Of a stretch of DNA of 64,000 nt, positions 28,042-36,627 are shown piece after piece. Every line of letters begins with the position of its first letter. Positions within the stretch are counted from its first letter, which is position 1. A program made the position numbers and the translations under genes. The notes under the pieces were generated by a model. The model searched no databases, was not told the origin of the DNA, and worked only from the letters and a program-made list of their open reading frames with translations. Origin of the DNA: Alphaproteobacteria bacterium (GTDB lineage Bacteria; Pseudomonadota; Alphaproteobacteria; Rhodospirillales; Rhodospirillaceae). Location: contig QJZR01000012.1 of the NCBI GenBank assembly GCA_003246625.1, forward strand, positions 186,001 to 250,000. Reading direction: 5' to 3'.

Positions 28042-30192
28042 ATGGCGTCCGCGCCAAGCAAGGGCCTGTACATCCTGCATTTGAGCCTGCACGGGCTGAT
28101 CCGCGGGCACGACCTGGAACTCGGCCGCGACGCCGACACCGGGGGACAGACCCTCTATGTCGTCGAGCTTGCCCGCGCCCTGGCGCAGCGGCGGCGGGTG
28201 TCGCGCGTCGACCTGATGACCCGCTGGATCGACGACCCCGCCGTCGGACCCGACTATGCCAAGGCGGTGGAAAAAATCGCCCCCAAGGCCCGCATCCTGC
28301 GCGTTCCGGCGGGCGGCGGCGACTACATCCGCAAGGAACTTCTGTGGGACCACCTGGACAACCTGACCGACACCGCCGCCGAGATTCTGCGGCGGCAGGA
28401 GCGGCTGCCCGACATCATCCACAGCCACTATGCCGACGCCGGTTACGTCGGCACCCGCTTGGCCAAGCTGTTCGGCCGCCCGCTGATCCACACCGGACAC
28501 TCGCTGGGGCGGGTGAAGCGCCTGCGCCTGCTGGCGGCGGGCATGGAAAACGCCGAGATCGAAACCCGCTACGCGATGCGGCGGCGCATCGACGCCGAGG
28601 AGGAAACCCTCTCCAACGCCGATCTGGTCGTCGCCAGCACCCACAACGAAATCGCCGAGCAGTACGAACTCTACGATTGCTACCACCCCGAGGGCATGCT
28701 GGTGATTCCGCCCGGCGTCGATCTCGCCCGTTTTCATCCCCCCGCCGGGGACGAGGCGGACACCCCGCTGGCGGCGGAAATCGCCCGCTTCTTGCGCGAC
28801 CCCGGCAAGCCCATGGTGCTGGCCATCGCCCGCCCCGACGAGCGCAAGAACCTGCCCGCCCTGGTGGAAACCTTCGGCACCCATCCCCGGCTGCGCCAGA
28901 TCGCCAATCTGGTGATCGTCCCCGGAACCCGCGACGACATCCGCGATATGGAGGACGGGCCGCAGGACGTGCTGAAGGACCTGCTGCTGGCGATCGACCG
29001 ACACGACCTTTACGGCTCGGTGGCGTTGCCCAAGGCGGTGACCGAGATTCCCCTGATGTACCGTCTGGCGGCATCGACGCGCGGCGTCTTCGTCAACCCG
29101 GCCCTGACCGAGCCCTTCGGCCTCACCCTGCTGGAGGCGGCGGCCAGCGGCCTGCCGATCGTCGCCACCCACGACGGCGGCCCCACCGACATCATCCGCA
29201 ACTGCGGCAACGGCCACCTGATCGACCCCCTGGACCCGGCGGACATCGGCCGCGCCTTGCTGGCCGTCCTGTCCAACCAACGGGAATGGCGGCGGATGCA
29301 TGCGAACGGTCTGAAGAACGTGGCGCGGCGTTATTCGTGGACTTCGCATGCGGTGGCCTATCTCGACCGCGTCGAGCCCCTCCCCGGCAAGACGCGCACG
29401 CCGCGCGCCGTCGCGCGCCGCCACACCGTCTATGCCGACCGGGCGCTGATCGCCGACCTCGACCAGGCGCTGATCGGCGACGCCGACGCCCTGGCCGAAC
29501 TGGCCGGAATGATCCGCGCCGAACGCAAGACCGCGGCCTTCGGCGTCGCCACCGGGCGCCCCCTGGAATCGGCGCTGCGGGTCATCCGCAGCCACGGCAT
29601 TCCCGCCCCCGACATCCTGATTTCGGCGCTGGGCAGCGAAATCCATTATGGCCGCGAGCTGGTTTCCGACGACAGGTGGGCGCGCCACATCGACCACCAG
29701 TGGAACCCCCGCGCGGTCAGGCACCTGCTGGACGGCGTGGACGGCTTGGTCCTGCAACCGAAGGAACAGCAGACGCCGTTCAAGGTCAGCTATTACTACG
29801 ACGCGGCGCAGGCCCCCTCCGCCGCCGAGTTGCAGGCCCTGTTCTATCACGCCGAGCTGACCGTCAACCTGACCCTGTCGTTCGGCCAGTACCTCGACAT
29901 CATGCCCAGCCGCGCCTCGAAGGGGCTGGCCCTGCGCTACGCGGCGCATCAGATGGACATCCCCCTCGACCGCATCCTCGTCGCCGGGGCCTCGGCGGGC
30001 GACGCCGACATGATGCGCGGCAACACCCTGGCGGTGATCGTCGCCGACCGCCACGACGACGAACTGGTCGGCCTGACCGACCTGCCGCGCATCCTGTGCC
30101 CGCAAGCCAAGCACGCCGCGGGCATCCTGGAAGCGGTCGCCGCCTGCGATTTCTTCGGCGCCTGCGGCCTGCCCAAGGAGCCGCCGCCGTGA
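28042..30192 (+). CDS. sps: Sucrose-phosphate synthase with phosphatase-like C-terminal domain
   Basis: 716 residues. The GT4 synthase domain spans about 1-460: LHLSLHGLIRGHDLELGRD, DADTGGQTLYVVELA, HSHYADAGYVGTRLAKL, GHSLGRVKRLRLL and the donor motif ALTEPFGLTLLEAAASGLP. It joins UDP- or ADP-glucose to fructose 6-phosphate. From about 470 there is a HAD-IIB, sucrose-phosphatase-like domain in which the first motif reads DLDQALIGD: the Thr/Ser of DxDx[TS] is Ala, so it is probably inactive as a phosphatase. The ATG at 28042 has a GGAGG site. Its stop overlaps the GTG of the separate phosphatase gene. Confidence 0.93.
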   Translation: MASAPSKGLYILHLSLHGLIRGHDLELGRDADTGGQTLYVVELARALAQRRRVSRVDLMTRWIDDPAVGPDYAKAVEKIAPKARILRVPAGGGDYIRKELLWDHLDNLTDTAAEILRRQERLPDIIHSHYADAGYVGTRLAKLFGRPLIHTGHSLGRVKRLRLLAAGMENAEIETRYAMRRRIDAEEETLSNADLVVASTHNEIAEQYELYDCYHPEGMLVIPPGVDLARFHPPAGDEADTPLAAEIARFLRDPGKPMVLAIARPDERKNLPALVETFGTHPRLRQIANLVIVPGTRDDIRDMEDGPQDVLKDLLLAIDRHDLYGSVALPKAVTEIPLMYRLAASTRGVFVNPALTEPFGLTLLEAAASGLPIVATHDGGPTDIIRNCGNGHLIDPLDPADIGRALLAVLSNQREWRRMHANGLKNVARRYSWTSHAVAYLDRVEPLPGKTRTPRAVARRHTVYADRALIADLDQALIGDADALAELAGMIRAERKTAAFGVATGRPLESALRVIRSHGIPAPDILISALGSEIHYGRELVSDDRWARHIDHQWNPRAVRHLLDGVDGLVLQPKEQQTPFKVSYYYDAAQAPSAAELQALFYHAELTVNLTLSFGQYLDIMPSRASKGLALRYAAHQMDIPLDRILVAGASAGDADMMRGNTLAVIVADRHDDELVGLTDLPRILCPQAKHAAGILEAVAACDFFGACGLPKEPPP

Positions 30193-31025
30193 CCGCCCCC
30201 ATCCTGCTGTGCTGCGACCTCGACCGCACTCTCATCCCCAACGGGCCGCAGCCGTGTTCCGCCGCCGCCCTGCCGCGCTTCCGGCGCGTCGCCGCCCGGC
30301 CCGAGGTCACCCTTGCCTATGTCACCGGACGTTCCCGCGCGATGGTGGAAAACGCCATCCGCCGCTGGGAATTGCCGCTTCCCGCCATCGCCGCCGCCGA
30401 CGTCGGCTCGGCGATCTTCGACGTCGGCCCGGAAGCCGCCTGGACTCCCTGGGCGGACTGGGAGGAACGCATCGGCCGCGACTGGCACGGCCACGGCGCC
30501 CCCGACATCGCCGCCGCCCTGGCCGAAATCGACGGCCTGTCGCCGCAGGCGGAGGACCGGCAGACGCCGCTCAAGGTCAGCTTCACCGCACCGCCGGAAA
30601 CCGACGCCGATATCCTGCTGGCCGAGGTGGCAACCCGCCTGCGGGACTTAAACGTCGCCGCCGCCACCGTGTGGAGCATCGACGAAACCGTGCCCGTCGG
30701 CCTGCTCGACGTGCTGCCCGCCAGCGCCACCAAACGGGGCGCCGTGGATTTCATCCGCCAACGTCTGGGCTTTCCCGCCGAACGCACCCTGTTCGCCGGG
30801 GACTCCGGCAACGACCTGCCGGTACTCGCCGGACCCTGCCGCGCCGTGTTGGTCGCCAACGCCGCCGACTCGGTACGGCGGGAAGCCCGCCGCCTGGCCA
30901 TGGACGGCTCCCTCTATCTGGCGAAAGGCGGCTTCCTCGGCATGAACGGCGCCTATGCCGCGGGCATCCTGGAGGGACTGGACCATTTCTTCCCGGAAAC
31001 CCGAGCCTGGATCGCGCCCGAATAA
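30189..31025 (+). CDS. spp: Sucrose-6-phosphate phosphatase (HAD-IIB)
   Basis: 278 residues starting at a GTG overlapping the sps stop (GTGA). HAD motif I is intact, CDLDRTLIP with Asp10 and Asp12; motif III Lys is in TKRGAVDFIRQRLG and motif IV is GDSGNDLPVL. It removes phosphate from sucrose 6-phosphate, driving synthesis forward. With sps upstream, the pair makes sucrose, a common compatible solute; amylosucrase, first in the operon, would consume it. The similarity of the region QTPLKVSF to QTPFKVSY in the SPS tail shows that the two HAD domains are related. Confidence 0.9.
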   Translation: MTAPILLCCDLDRTLIPNGPQPCSAAALPRFRRVAARPEVTLAYVTGRSRAMVENAIRRWELPLPAIAAADVGSAIFDVGPEAAWTPWADWEERIGRDWHGHGAPDIAAALAEIDGLSPQAEDRQTPLKVSFTAPPETDADILLAEVATRLRDLNVAAATVWSIDETVPVGLLDVLPASATKRGAVDFIRQRLGFPAERTLFAGDSGNDLPVLAGPCRAVLVANAADSVRREARRLAMDGSLYLAKGGFLGMNGAYAAGILEGLDHFFPETRAWIAPE

Positions 31026-31120
31026 TCCCCCTACGCACACTTGGTTATTGCATTGATATCATTAAGAATGCATCGCACCATCAATATAATCCACTGTTAC
31101 CTAAGGCGATTATTTTCCGA

Positions 31121-31134
31121 TTGATGATTATCAA
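31121..31134 (+). promoter_or_regulatory. FNR/FixK-type binding site upstream of cyd operon
   Basis: TTGATGATTATCAA is a perfect match to the FNR-family consensus TTGAT-N4-ATCAA. It lies 56 bases before the cydP start codon. FNR, Anr or FixK proteins control cytochrome bd oxidase genes in many proteobacteria in response to low oxygen. Confidence 0.8.
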
Positions 31135-31190
31135 TGCCATACGAAAGCCCCCTCGCTAAGCTAGGTCATCTTTCTGGGGAAGGCTCATCC

Positions 31191-31415
31191 ATGTTGCGCA
31201 TTCTGTCCGTTCTCGGCACCGCGCTCGGCCACCTGATCCATCCGCGCACGCGGCTGGCCAAGGCCATAGCCCCCCTGATTCTGCTCAAGCTGACCATTAT
31301 CGTCTGCGCCCGCGTTTTCTGGTTCGGGCCGATGACCCACCCCATCGCCCCGAACGACGTGGCGGACAAGTTCGTCGCCGCCCCCGCGCCGTCCCAGCAA
31401 GGAGACCGTCCATGA
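31191..31415 (+). CDS. cydP: Small membrane protein of the cytochrome bd operon (CydP-like)
   Basis: 74 residues starting at the ATG at 31191 with GGGGAAGG upstream. One hydrophobic helix (IAPLILLKLTIIVCARVFWF) follows a basic stretch, the layout of the CydP-type small proteins that precede cydA in many proteobacteria. Its role, probably in assembly or stability of the oxidase, is not well defined. The stop overlaps the cydA start (ATGA), so the two are translationally coupled. The name is based on position and general pattern. Confidence 0.7.
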   Translation: MLRILSVLGTALGHLIHPRTRLAKAIAPLILLKLTIIVCARVFWFGPMTHPIAPNDVADKFVAAPAPSQQGDRP

Positions 31416-32971
31416 TCGACCCCGTGGTCGTCGATTTGTCGCGTCTGCAGTTCGCCATGACCGCGATGTACCACTTCCTGTTCGTGCCGCTGACCCTTGG
31501 CCTGTCGCTGATCCTGGCGATCATGGAAAGCGTCTACGTGATGACCGGCAAGGCCATCTGGAAGGACATGACGCAGTTCTGGGGCAAGCTGTTCGGCATC
31601 AACTTCGCCATGGGGGTGGCCACCGGCATCACCATGGAATTCCAGTTCGGCACCAACTGGTCGTACTATTCCCACTATGTCGGCGACATCTTCGGCGCGC
31701 CGCTGGCCATCGAGGGGTTGATGGCCTTTTTCCTGGAAAGCTCGTTCGTCGGCCTGTTCTTCTTCGGCTGGGACCGCCTGAGCAAGCGCGGGCACCTGCT
31801 GACCACCTGGCTGGTCGCCATCGGCTCCAACCTCTCCGCGTTGTGGATTCTCATCGCCAACGGCTGGATGCAGAACCCGGCGGGGTCGGCATTCAACATG
31901 CAGACCATGCGCATGGAATTGACCTCGTTCTACGACATCATCTTCAACCCGGTGGCGCAGGCGAAGTTCGTGCACACGGTCGGCGCCGGATACGTCACCG
32001 GCGCGATGTTCGTGCTGTCGATCAGCGCCTGGTACCTGCTGCGGAAGCGCCACGTCGCCTTCGCCCAGCGGTCGTTCATCGTCGCCGCCAGCTTCGGCCT
32101 CGCCTCCGCCTTGTCGGTGGTGGTTCTGGGCGACGAAAGCGGCTACACCGTCACCGAACACCAGAAGATGAAGCTGGCCGCGATCGAGGGGATGTGGGAA
32201 AGCGAACCCGCCCCCGCCGGCTTCACCCTGATCGGCATGCCCGACCAGGACGCGCAGGAAACCCATTTCGCGATACGGGTGCCCTGGCTGCTCGGCCTGA
32301 TCGCCACCCGCTCCATCGACACCCCGCTGCCCGGCATCAAGGACCTGGTGGCCGAGGCGGCGACCCGCATCGAGGACGGCAAGCAGGCCCTGGCCGCGCT
32401 CAAGATCCTGCGCAAGGACCCGCACGACACCGCCGCGCTGGCCGCCTTCGACGCCGCCAAGGCCGACCTGGGCTATGCGCTGCTGCTGAAACGGTTCACC
32501 GCGGCGCCGGAAACCGCCGACGCCGACACCGTGATCAAGGCGGCGGAAAGCACCGTGCCGCACGTCGCCTCGCTGTTCTGGTCGTTCCGGCTGATGGTCG
32601 GCCTCGGTTTTTACTTCATCGCCGCCTTCGCCTTTGCCTTCTATCAGGCCAGCAAGCTCGATTTTTCCCGCCGCTGGTTCCTCACCCTGCTGGTCTGGAG
32701 CCTGCCGCTGCCCTGGTTCGCCGCCGAACTCGGCTGGTTCGTCGCCGAACACGGCCGCCAGCCTTGGGCGATCGAGGGCGTGCTGCCCACCTTCCTTGCC
32801 GCCTCCAGCGTGTCGGTGGTCAAGGTCGGCTTCACCCTGGCCGGGTTCGTCGCCTTCTATTCCACCCTGTTGGTGATCGACGTCTTCCTGATGCATCGAT
32901 ACGTCAAGATGGGACCGGTGCAGGCCCTCGGCCTGACCCCCGCCAAGCCCGCCGCCACGAAGGGAGCCTGA
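31412..32971 (+). CDS. cydA: Cytochrome bd ubiquinol oxidase subunit I
   Basis: 519 residues, multi-spanning. His21 (MTAMYHFLFVPLTLG) is the equivalent of the high-spin heme ligand; FVHTVGAGYVTG and FWSFRLMVGLGF hold the b558 ligands. GRW-like quinol-site sequence and a long Q-loop are present, with GMWESEPAP and ATRSIDTPLPGIKDL matching the E. coli CydA long-loop type, not the short-loop CioA type. It oxidises ubiquinol and reduces O2 with high affinity. Central gene of cydP-A-B-X. Confidence 0.95.
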   Translation: MIDPVVVDLSRLQFAMTAMYHFLFVPLTLGLSLILAIMESVYVMTGKAIWKDMTQFWGKLFGINFAMGVATGITMEFQFGTNWSYYSHYVGDIFGAPLAIEGLMAFFLESSFVGLFFFGWDRLSKRGHLLTTWLVAIGSNLSALWILIANGWMQNPAGSAFNMQTMRMELTSFYDIIFNPVAQAKFVHTVGAGYVTGAMFVLSISAWYLLRKRHVAFAQRSFIVAASFGLASALSVVVLGDESGYTVTEHQKMKLAAIEGMWESEPAPAGFTLIGMPDQDAQETHFAIRVPWLLGLIATRSIDTPLPGIKDLVAEAATRIEDGKQALAALKILRKDPHDTAALAAFDAAKADLGYALLLKRFTAAPETADADTVIKAAESTVPHVASLFWSFRLMVGLGFYFIAAFAFAFYQASKLDFSRRWFLTLLVWSLPLPWFAAELGWFVAEHGRQPWAIEGVLPTFLAASSVSVVKVGFTLAGFVAFYSTLLVIDVFLMHRYVKMGPVQALGLTPAKPAATKGA

Positions 32972-32974
32972 GCC

Positions 32975-34129
32975 ATGTTGTTCGACCTGATCGACTATCC
33001 GACCCTGCGACTGGCGTGGTGGGCGCTGCTCGGCATCCTCTTGATCGGCTTCGCCATCATGGACGGCTTCGACCTGGGGGTGGCGGCCCTGCTGCCCTTC
33101 GTCGCCCGCACCGACACCGAACGCCGCGTCGCCATCAACGCCATCGGCCCGGTCTGGGACGGCAACCAGGTCTGGCTGATCCTCGGCGCGGGGGCGATTT
33201 TCGCCGCCTGGCCGCCGATCTACGCCACCGCGTTCTCCGGCTTCTATATCGCCATGTTCCTGGTGCTGTCGTCGCTGATCCTGCGGCCGGTGGGCTTCGA
33301 CTTCCGCAACAAGCTGCCCTCTCCCCGCTGGCGGCGGAACTGGGACTATGCCCTGTTCATCGGCGGCGCGGTACCCGCCCTGGTCTTCGGCGTCGCGGTC
33401 GGCAACGTGCTCTTGGGCGTGCCCTTCACCATCGACGAGGAACAACGCATCTTCTATCACGGCAGCGGCCTGTTCGAGCTTCTCAACCCGTTCGGCCTAC
33501 TGGCCGGGGTGGTCAGCCTGACCATGCTGGCGGCGCACGGCGGCACCTATCTGGCGCTGAAGACCGACGGCCCGGTGCGCGAACGCGCCCGGCGCGCGAC
33601 GATGGGCCTGGCCCCCGCCGCCGCCGCCGCCTTCATCCTCGGCGGATTGTGGATCGCCTCGGGCATTTCCGGCTACCAGATCACCTCCGCCATCGACCCC
33701 GCCGGGCCGTCCAACCCGCTTTTGAAGACGGTGACCACCGGCGTCGGCGTCTGGACCTCGGTCTACGGCCGGGTTCCCGCCGCGATGGCCGCGCCGCTGC
33801 TCGGCATCGGCGGATTGCTGGCCGCCGCCGGTCTGAGCATGCTGCGCAAGGAGGGACTGGCCTTCATCGCCAGCGCGCTGGGCATCGCCGGGGTGATCCT
33901 GACCGCCGGGGTCAGCCTGTTCCCCTTCATCCTGCCGTCCAGCATCGACCCCAACGTCAGCCTGACGGTTTGGGACGCCTCGTCCAGCCACCGCACCCTG
34001 TTCGTCATGGCCGCCTGCGCGGCGCTGTTCGTGCCGATCATCCTGGTCTACACCAGCTTCATCTTCCACGTGCTACGCGGCAAGCTGACCTCGCAGTTCG
34101 TCGAGGACCGCAGCAAAAGCCTGTACTGA
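32975..34129 (+). CDS. cydB: Cytochrome bd ubiquinol oxidase subunit II
   Basis: 384 residues. Typical opening LRLAWWALLGILLIGFAIMDGFDLG and GPVWDGNQVWLILGAGAIFAAWP; about nine hydrophobic helices. FPFILPSSIDPNVSLTVWDASSS near the C-terminus is diagnostic. Subunit II of the bd oxidase; with CydA it forms the core complex in the inner membrane. It begins three bases after the cydA stop and is followed by cydX. Confidence 0.96.
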   Translation: MLFDLIDYPTLRLAWWALLGILLIGFAIMDGFDLGVAALLPFVARTDTERRVAINAIGPVWDGNQVWLILGAGAIFAAWPPIYATAFSGFYIAMFLVLSSLILRPVGFDFRNKLPSPRWRRNWDYALFIGGAVPALVFGVAVGNVLLGVPFTIDEEQRIFYHGSGLFELLNPFGLLAGVVSLTMLAAHGGTYLALKTDGPVRERARRATMGLAPAAAAAFILGGLWIASGISGYQITSAIDPAGPSNPLLKTVTTGVGVWTSVYGRVPAAMAAPLLGIGGLLAAAGLSMLRKEGLAFIASALGIAGVILTAGVSLFPFILPSSIDPNVSLTVWDASSSHRTLFVMAACAALFVPIILVYTSFIFHVLRGKLTSQFVEDRSKSLY

Positions 34130-34144
34130 GAAGGAGGTCTCGCC

Positions 34145-34255
34145 ATGTGGTATTTCTCGTGGGTTCTCGGCCTCGGCCTGGCCTGCTTCTTCGGCATCCT
34201 GAACGCGCTTTGGCAGGAAAACCATCTGCCGCCGATTTCCGGCGCCGACGAATAA
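34145..34255 (+). CDS. cydX: Cytochrome bd small subunit CydX
   Basis: 36 residues: one hydrophobic helix beginning MWYFSWVLGLGLACFFGILN, then ALWQE and a short polar tail. MWYFSW and the Glu after the helix are the hallmarks of CydX/YbgT peptides, which stabilise the bd oxidase. GAAGGAGG lies upstream of the ATG. It is 15 bases after cydB and ends before the operon terminator. Confidence 0.92.
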   Translation: MWYFSWVLGLGLACFFGILNALWQENHLPPISGADE

Positions 34256-34273
34256 CCCTCTGGAATCTTCGCG

Positions 34274-34302
34274 ACGCGCCGCATACCCTTGCGGCGCGTT
34301 TT
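34274..34302 (+). terminator. Rho-independent terminator of the cyd operon
   Basis: Stem ACGCGCCGCA / TGCGGCGCGT with a 6-base loop, ending in TTTT, 18 bases after the cydX stop. Confidence 0.85.
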
Positions 34303-34322
34303 GTCCGTGCAGGAGCCCGCCG

Positions 34323-34733
34323 ATGTCCGCGCCCTTCGTTCTCGACCCCCGATTGGAAGCCGACGGCCCGCTGGTCGGCCGCGCCGGGGGATGCCAACTG
34401 CGCATGGTGGACGACGCGCGCTTCCCCTGGCTGGTGCTGATCCCCGAGGACGCCGGGGCCTCGGAAATCTTCGACCTGCCGCCGGATCGGGCGGCGGCGG
34501 TGCTGGACTTGGCCCGCCGCGTCGGCGCGGCGATGAAAACGGCGTTCGCCGCCGACAAGATCAACCTCGGCGCCCTCGGCAACATGGTGCCGCAACTGCA
34601 CCTGCACATCGTCGCCCGCCAAACGGGCGACGACGCCTGGCCCGGACCGGTGTGGGGCGCGGGCACCCGACGGCCGATGGCGGAAGCCGAAAAGACGGCG
34701 CGCCTTGCCACGTTGCGCCGTTTGTTGGAATAA
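34323..34733 (+). CDS. HIT-family nucleotide hydrolase/transferase
   Basis: 136 residues. The histidine triad appears as PQLHLHIVAR, i.e. His-x-His followed by hydrophobic residues; the usual third His (HxHxH) is replaced by Val, then Ala-Arg, which is common in the short bacterial HIT group. DKINLGALGNMVP precedes it. Family members hydrolyse dinucleotide or aminoacyl adenylates. No signal peptide. Start ATG at 34323 with CAGGAG upstream. Substrate unknown. Confidence 0.82.
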   Translation: MSAPFVLDPRLEADGPLVGRAGGCQLRMVDDARFPWLVLIPEDAGASEIFDLPPDRAAAVLDLARRVGAAMKTAFAADKINLGALGNMVPQLHLHIVARQTGDDAWPGPVWGAGTRRPMAEAEKTARLATLRRLLE

Positions 34734-34819
34734 GTCTGATCTTTCGGCTTTGTCCCGAAAGCTCCCGGACCTATCCTCTCCGGGTCATCTTCCTTCTTCT
34801 TTTCGCACGGAACTCCATC

Positions 34820-35212
34820 ATGCGCAGATTCCTCGTCGTCGCTTCCGCCCTGGCCCTCGCGGGCTGCGTCACCACCAAGGACGCCCCCAACCTGGCCAAT
34901 CTGACCGTCGATTTTTCCTGGGGCGACACCCCGGCATGCGGCGGCACCAAGGCCCCGGCATTCACCGTCGGCAACATCCCCGCCGAAACCAAGTGGCTGG
35001 AATTCCAGATGACCGACTTGGATGCCCCGGCCTTCAACCATGGTGGCGGCACCGTTGCCTACGCGGGAAGCGGCAATATTCCCGCCGGGGCCTTTTCCTA
35101 TGTCGGCCCCTGCCCACCCATGCCGCATCGCTATCAATGGACGGTGACCGCACTCAGCGGCGGCAAGGACGTCGTCCATGGCCGGGGCAAAACGACCAAG
35201 ACCTTTCCTTGA
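34820..35212 (+). CDS. PEBP-like (YbhB/YbcL family) lipoprotein
   Basis: 130 residues. A lipoprotein signal peptide ends LALAGC with Cys16 as the lipidation site. The rest follows the phosphatidylethanolamine-binding protein pattern: EFQMTDLDAPAFNHGGG and YVGPCPPMPHRYQWTVTAL, matching the DPDAP and GPCPPxxxHRY signatures in bacterial YbhB-like proteins. Role unknown; located in the cell envelope. A bidirectional terminator follows directly. Confidence 0.78.
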   Translation: MRRFLVVASALALAGCVTTKDAPNLANLTVDFSWGDTPACGGTKAPAFTVGNIPAETKWLEFQMTDLDAPAFNHGGGTVAYAGSGNIPAGAFSYVGPCPPMPHRYQWTVTALSGGKDVVHGRGKTTKTFP

Positions 35213-35221
35213 TCGCCCATG

Positions 35222-35250
35222 AAAAAGGGCACCGTACGGTGCCCTTTTTT
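35222..35250. terminator. Bidirectional rho-independent terminator
   Basis: AAAAA, stem GGGCACC, loop GTAC, stem GGTGCCC, TTTTTT. It ends the lipoprotein transcript on the plus strand and, read on the other strand, the symporter transcript. Confidence 0.93.
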
Positions 35251-35275
35251 AGATGCGTTTCCGAGCGAAGGCGGC

Positions 35276-36562
35276 TTACGCCTCTTCCTCGAGTTCGCCC
35301 ACGGCGTCGCGGCCGCTGCTGTAGACGGCAAGGTTGAGCTCGCCTTCCGACTTCGCGACCAGGGTCGCCACCATGCTGTCGCCGACCACGTTGATCGAGG
35401 TGCGCGCCATGTCGAGGATACGGTCGATACCGGCGATGATCGCCACGCCTTCCAGCGGCAGACCGACCGAGGACAGCACCAGGGACAGCATGATCAGACC
35501 CGCGCCCGGCACGCCCGCGGTGCCGATCGACGCCAGGGTCGCGGTCAGCACGATGGTGACGTAGTCGCCACCCGACAGATGCACGCCGAACACCTGCGCG
35601 ATGAACAGGGCGCAGACGCCCTGGTAAAGCGCGGTGCCGTCCATGTTGACGGTGGCGCCAAGCGGCAGGACGAAGCTGGCCACGCCCTTGGAAATGCCCA
35701 GGTTCTTCTGCGCGCAGCCCATCGTCACCGGCAGGGTGCCCGAGCTGGAGGTGGTGGTGAAGGCCACCGTCGCCGCCTCGGCCACGCCCTTGTAGAAGTG
35801 CCACGGGTTGAGGCCGACGACGCGAAGCGCCACGCCATAGACCAACAGCGCGTGCAGGATGCAGCCGACGTACACCGCGGCAATCACCATGGCGAGCGGC
35901 AGCAGCAGCGACAGGCCATAGGTGCCCGCCGTCCACGCCATCAGGGCGAAGACGCCGAAGGGAGCGAACCAGATGACGATGGAGGTCAGCTTATAGATCA
36001 CCTCGGCCAGGGCTTCGAAACCGTTGCGCACGGTTTCGCCGTACTTGCCCGACAGGTTCACCGCGATGCCGAACAGAATGGCGAAGGCGATGATCTGCAA
36101 CACGTTGCCCTGGGCCATGGCGGCCACCGGATTGGTCGGGATCAGGCCGACCAGGGTATCGATCAGCGACGGAGCGGCCTTCGGCGCGACGGCCTTGGCG
36201 GCTTCCATGCCGACCCCGGCGCCCGGCTGCAGAACCGCGCCCAGGACCAGGCCGATGACGATGGCGAAGGCGGTGGTGATCAGATAAAGCGCGATGGTCT
36301 TGATGCCGACACGGCCCATCTTCGCCGGATCGCGCATCGAGGTAACGCCGCAAACCAGCGAAACGAACACCAGGGGCACGATCAGCATCTTGATGCCCGC
36401 GATGAACACCGAGCCGATCGGCTTCAGCGAAGCGGCGGGCTTGCCGAAGACCAAACCGACGATCAGGCCGAGAACCAGACCGAGAAGAATGCGCTGCCAC
36501 ATGGGAATGGAATTCCAGAAACCCAGAATCCCAGGCTTACGATGCGAGGCGTCTTGAGACAC
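35276..36562 (-). CDS. Dicarboxylate/amino acid:cation symporter (DctA/GltP family)
   Basis: 428 residues from a GTG start at 36562 with GGAGG seven bases upstream. Signature segments of the DAACS family: VAFTTTSSSGTLPVTMGC (HP1 serine-rich motif), NMDGTALYQGVCALFIAQVF, TASIGTAGVPGAG-like (LASIGTAGVPGAGLIML), and DRILDMARTSINVVGDSM. It takes up C4-dicarboxylates or glutamate/aspartate with H+ or Na+. The substrate cannot be fixed from sequence alone. The tail ends in an acidic run (ELEEEA). Confidence 0.92.
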   Translation of the reverse strand: MSQDASHRKPGILGFWNSIPMWQRILLGLVLGLIVGLVFGKPAASLKPIGSVFIAGIKMLIVPLVFVSLVCGVTSMRDPAKMGRVGIKTIALYLITTAFAIVIGLVLGAVLQPGAGVGMEAAKAVAPKAAPSLIDTLVGLIPTNPVAAMAQGNVLQIIAFAILFGIAVNLSGKYGETVRNGFEALAEVIYKLTSIVIWFAPFGVFALMAWTAGTYGLSLLLPLAMVIAAVYVGCILHALLVYGVALRVVGLNPWHFYKGVAEAATVAFTTTSSSGTLPVTMGCAQKNLGISKGVASFVLPLGATVNMDGTALYQGVCALFIAQVFGVHLSGGDYVTIVLTATLASIGTAGVPGAGLIMLSLVLSSVGLPLEGVAIIAGIDRILDMARTSINVVGDSMVATLVAKSEGELNLAVYSSGRDAVGELEEEA

Positions 36563-36627
36563 GATGTGTCCTCCGTTAACGGATGGCCGGAGTCCCCACC
36601 GACCTCCTTATTGATTATTGCAAAAAC

